This document shows positions 61,906 through 64,000 of a stretch of 64,000 nt of DNA, piece by piece (position 1 is the first letter of the stretch; every line of letters starts with the position of its first letter). The notes beneath the pieces are model-generated. The model saw nothing but the letters and a program-made list of their open reading frames with translations. It searched no databases and was not told the DNA's origin. The DNA lies in the NCBI RefSeq assembly GCF_001595985.1, contig NZ_LOJJ01000003.1, positions 598,529 to 662,528 on the forward strand. The letters run 5' to 3'. Both the position numbers and the translations under genes were made by a program. Source of the DNA: Polynucleobacter sinensis (GTDB lineage Bacteria; Pseudomonadota; Gammaproteobacteria; Burkholderiales; Burkholderiaceae).

Positions 61906-63254
61906 TGACTAATAATCCCACTCACCTCCAAAACGTAGTTCGATTTATTACCGCCGGCAGTGTTGATGACGGCAAGAGCACCCTGATTGGTCGCTTGCTT
62001 TATGACACCAAATCTATTTTGGTTGATCAACTTGAATCTCTTTCAAAGACTAAGCATGCTCGCGTTACATCATCTGATGCTGGTGTAGATCTAGCCCTCC
62101 TAACAGATGGTCTAGAAGCAGAGCGTGAACAAGGTATTACTATTGATGTTGCCTATCGCTACTTCTCCACACCCAAGCGTAAGTTCATCGTAGCGGATGC
62201 GCCTGGCCATGAGCAATACACCCGTAATTTAGTCACTGGCGCATCACAATCTGATGTGGCTGTGATTCTAGTGGATGCGACCCGAGTTGACCTTAACACC
62301 TTACCAGCCACATTATTGGCCCAAACAAAACGACATGCAGCTATTGTGCATTTGCTTGGTTTACGTCACGTAGTCTTTGCCATCAACAAGATGGACTTGC
62401 TTAATTTTGATCAAAAGGTCTTTGATACCATCAAAGTCGCAATTAAAGATTTATCCCAAAAGATTGGCTTGCCCGAGCCAACACTCATTCCAATGTCGGC
62501 TTTACTAGGCGCCAATGTAGTGACCGCTAGTAAAGAGACGCCTTGGTATCAAGGCCCCACACTACTTCAATGGCTAGAGGGTTTAGATACAAGCCCGCAA
62601 TCCGAGAAAATCGGTTTACGCTTTCCAGTTCAGTATGTTGCCCGTCAAGATGGCAGCGCCTCTGATGACTTCCGTGGTTATCTTGGTCAAATTGAATCCG
62701 GCAGTGTTCGCAAAGGTCAAAAAATTAAAGTTCTACCAGAAAATCGTGAAGCAACGATTGCAAAGATTTATCTGGGCAACAGCACTAACCGAGGTCAATC
62801 AAATATCAACAATGAAGTAGAGTCTGCTCAAACAGGAGAAGCTGTGGCAATTAGCTTAGCCGAAGATATTGATGTATCTAGAGGCTGCTTGTTTGTCAGT
62901 GCTGATGATATAAGTCCTCCAACACTGAGTAAGCAGATTTCTGCTGATCTGTGCTGGCTAGATAGCGAGCCCTTGTCTCTGAATCGTAAATATGCACTTC
63001 GTCACACCACCAACACTATTGGCGCCAAGGTGAAAGTGATTCAGCAGGTTTTAGATGTTCAAACACTATCTCATAACCTTGAAACACATCCACTTAATGC
63101 GAATGAAATTGGTCGCGTAGATTTTGTTTTGCAAAAACCCATCGTTGCTGATTTATTTAATGAGTCCCAGAAAACGGGTGCCTTTATTTTGATTGATGAG
63201 TCTACCAACCATACGGTAGCAGCCGGAATGATTCGAGAGGTATTTGCCCAATAG
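61905..63254 (+). CDS. cysN: Sulfate adenylyltransferase subunit 1 (GTPase)
   Basis: CysN hydrolyses GTP to drive APS formation by CysD. The 449-residue protein has G1 GSVDDGKSTLIGRLLYD, G2/G3 REQGITIDVAYRYF and VADAPGHEQYTRN, and G4 AINKMDLL, followed by two EF-Tu-like beta domains. There is no fused APS kinase domain, in line with an APS-type CysH. It ends the operon 10 bp before a terminator. Confidence 0.97.
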   Translation: MTNNPTHLQNVVRFITAGSVDDGKSTLIGRLLYDTKSILVDQLESLSKTKHARVTSSDAGVDLALLTDGLEAEREQGITIDVAYRYFSTPKRKFIVADAPGHEQYTRNLVTGASQSDVAVILVDATRVDLNTLPATLLAQTKRHAAIVHLLGLRHVVFAINKMDLLNFDQKVFDTIKVAIKDLSQKIGLPEPTLIPMSALLGANVVTASKETPWYQGPTLLQWLEGLDTSPQSEKIGLRFPVQYVARQDGSASDDFRGYLGQIESGSVRKGQKIKVLPENREATIAKIYLGNSTNRGQSNINNEVESAQTGEAVAISLAEDIDVSRGCLFVSADDISPPTLSKQISADLCWLDSEPLSLNRKYALRHTTNTIGAKVKVIQQVLDVQTLSHNLETHPLNANEIGRVDFVLQKPIVADLFNESQKTGAFILIDESTNHTVAAGMIREVFAQ

Positions 63255-63264
63255 GCGCCTCACC

Positions 63265-63296
63265 AATAAGGCCCTGCATAGCGGGGCCTTATTTTT
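63265..63296 (+). terminator. Intrinsic terminator after cysN
   Basis: AATAAGGCCC (63265-63274) pairs with GGGCCTTATT (63284-63293) around a 9-nt loop, followed by TTT. It ends the rightward cys operon. Confidence 0.85.
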
Positions 63297-63307
63297 AGAG
63301 AAAGAAA

Positions 63308-63329
63308 AAGCCACCCCGAAGGATGGCTT
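63308..63329 (-). terminator. Leftward terminator-like hairpin with UUCG loop
   Basis: On the minus strand AAGCCATCC-TTCG-GGGTGGCTT is followed by TTTCTTTCTC. The stem is fully paired in the minus-strand RNA thanks to one U-G wobble, with a classic C(UUCG)G loop; on the plus strand that position is an A-C mismatch. It thus points leftward, yet no leftward gene is seen to its right within the window. Confidence 0.6.
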
Positions 63330-63514
63330 AAAAGAAATTCTATGGAGGTACTACTAAAGAATGAACAACACCTTCATATTAGCCCTTGAGCCAGGACCCT
63401 TCGGAAACCCTTGCTTTCTAATGGTGCCGTATGCTTCAATTTAGTGCATATAGGCCGAATCAATCTATTTAGTAGAATCGCTCTAATTGATCAACCAAAC
63501 TTGAAGGAGTGCCA

Positions 63515-64000
63515 ATGCTGGCATCAAAGAAAGCGGGAATACCCTCTCGCTTAATCGCAAGTATTCTCACGGCCGCCCTAGCGCTTCCGGCTGCAGCACC
63601 GGTGGCATACGCCCAAAGCGGAAGTCAACAACAAGCGGCAAAACTATCTCAGGCTCAATTAGAGGCTTTGGTGGCGCCAATAGCGCTTTACCCAGACCCA
63701 CTAATCTCACAGGTGTTGATGGCATCGACCTATCCACTTGAGGTTGGAGAGGCGTCCAACTGGCTCAAATCCAACAGCAAACTGAAGGGTGATGCACTCA
63801 ATTCAGCGCTACAGCAGCAAAACTGGGATGCGAGCGTCAAATCACTCACTGCATTTCCTCCAGTTTTAGAGATGATGGGCTCTCAACTCAGCTGGACTCA
63901 ACAACTTGGTAACGCAGTCTTGGCGCAACAGTCAGAAACTATGAGCGCAATTCAGTCATTGCGAGCCAAAGCTAAGCAGGCCGGATCACTCAAGTCTAAT
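63515..64000 (+). CDS. DUF3300 domain protein (3' end outside window)
   Basis: The first 162 codons are visible and remain open at the window edge. The product has a signal peptide (SRLIASILTAALALPAAAP, cleaved near AYAQ-SGS) and then the DUF3300 stretch LEALVAPIALYPDPLISQVL with ASTYPLEVGEASNWL, a domain of unknown function in exported proteins of proteobacteria. GAAGGAG lies 5 bp before the ATG, a strong ribosome site. The 260-bp gap from cysN holds two hairpins and no convincing gene. Confidence 0.9.
   Translation, partial: MLASKKAGIPSRLIASILTAALALPAAAPVAYAQSGSQQQAAKLSQAQLEALVAPIALYPDPLISQVLMASTYPLEVGEASNWLKSNSKLKGDALNSALQQQNWDASVKSLTAFPPVLEMMGSQLSWTQQLGNAVLAQQSETMSAIQSLRAKAKQAGSLKSN

Noticed and set aside
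63361..63444. 27-codon plus-strand ORF between cysN and the DUF3300 gene
   Set aside because: GGAGG is 12 bp from the ATG, too far for a good site, and the peptide has no recognisable feature; a second 15-codon frame overlaps it. It is not listed as a gene.

Overview
The window looks like core chromosome of a free-living betaproteobacterium of the Burkholderiaceae, most like Polynucleobacter (small, streamlined, moderate GC). This rests on gene content and order: the rpsB-tsf-pyrH-frr-uppS-cdsA-dxr-rseP-bamA-skp-lpxD-fabZ-lpxA-lpxB-rnhB run, the smc-zipA-ligA block, a Bug-type TctC binding protein, the radA/kup and recJ/prfB/lysS neighbourhoods, and very short gene spacing with many start/stop overlaps (TAATG, TGATG, ATGA, GTGA). 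The genus is inferred from this reading, not from a database search.

Layout. 1-3770: operon of an ATP-grasp protein (cut by the window edge), an alpha-E protein, a transglutaminase-like protease and an Anbu proteasome-like peptidase, closed by a terminator. 3791-7127: divergent ppsA and its regulator ppsR. 7137-22166: a 15 kb leftward superoperon for translation (rpsB, tsf, frr), UMP kinase, isoprenoid and undecaprenyl synthesis, CDP-DAG synthesis, outer membrane biogenesis (rseP, bamA, skp) and lipid A (lpxD, fabZ, lpxA, lpxB), then rnhB and a SPOUT methyltransferase. 22434-25866: map and glnD.

25874-29190: an AT-rich three-gene cassette (FAD/NAD(P)-binding protein, Bcr/CflA-type MFS transporter, NUDIX hydrolase) lies between glnD and ligA. 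It looks acquired, and its NUDIX gene carries a single-base frameshift. 29264-35881: ligA, zipA, smc. 36057-38956: dapD, dapE, prmB. 38970-42785: radA, a small exported coiled-coil protein and kup. 42941-43017: initiator tRNA. 43196-44694: Bug-type binding protein and acyl-CoA thioesterase.

44780-51119: leftward operon lolC/E-lolD-tatD-comEC followed by two small His/Cys/Met-rich envelope proteins with a metal-handling look. 51187-56598: conserved hypothetical, recJ, prfB (with programmed +1 frameshift) and lysS. 56673-58187: OsmC-like, isoprenylcysteine-methyltransferase-like and dsbB genes. 58365-63254: fpr, then a sulfate-assimilation operon (54-aa protein, TauE/SafE permease, cysH, cysD, cysN) whose leader has nested inverted repeats, one of which buries the first ribosome binding site. 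63515-64000: start of a DUF3300 protein, cut by the window edge.

Most of the window is ordinary housekeeping DNA. The points most worth a second look are the Anbu/ATP-grasp operon, the decaying FAD-MFS-NUDIX cassette, the structured cys leader with its small ORF, an orphan leftward terminator at 63308-63329, and the His/Met/Cys-rich pair downstream of comEC. There is no gene-free stretch longer than 300 bases apart from the one holding the initiator tRNA (42786-43195).
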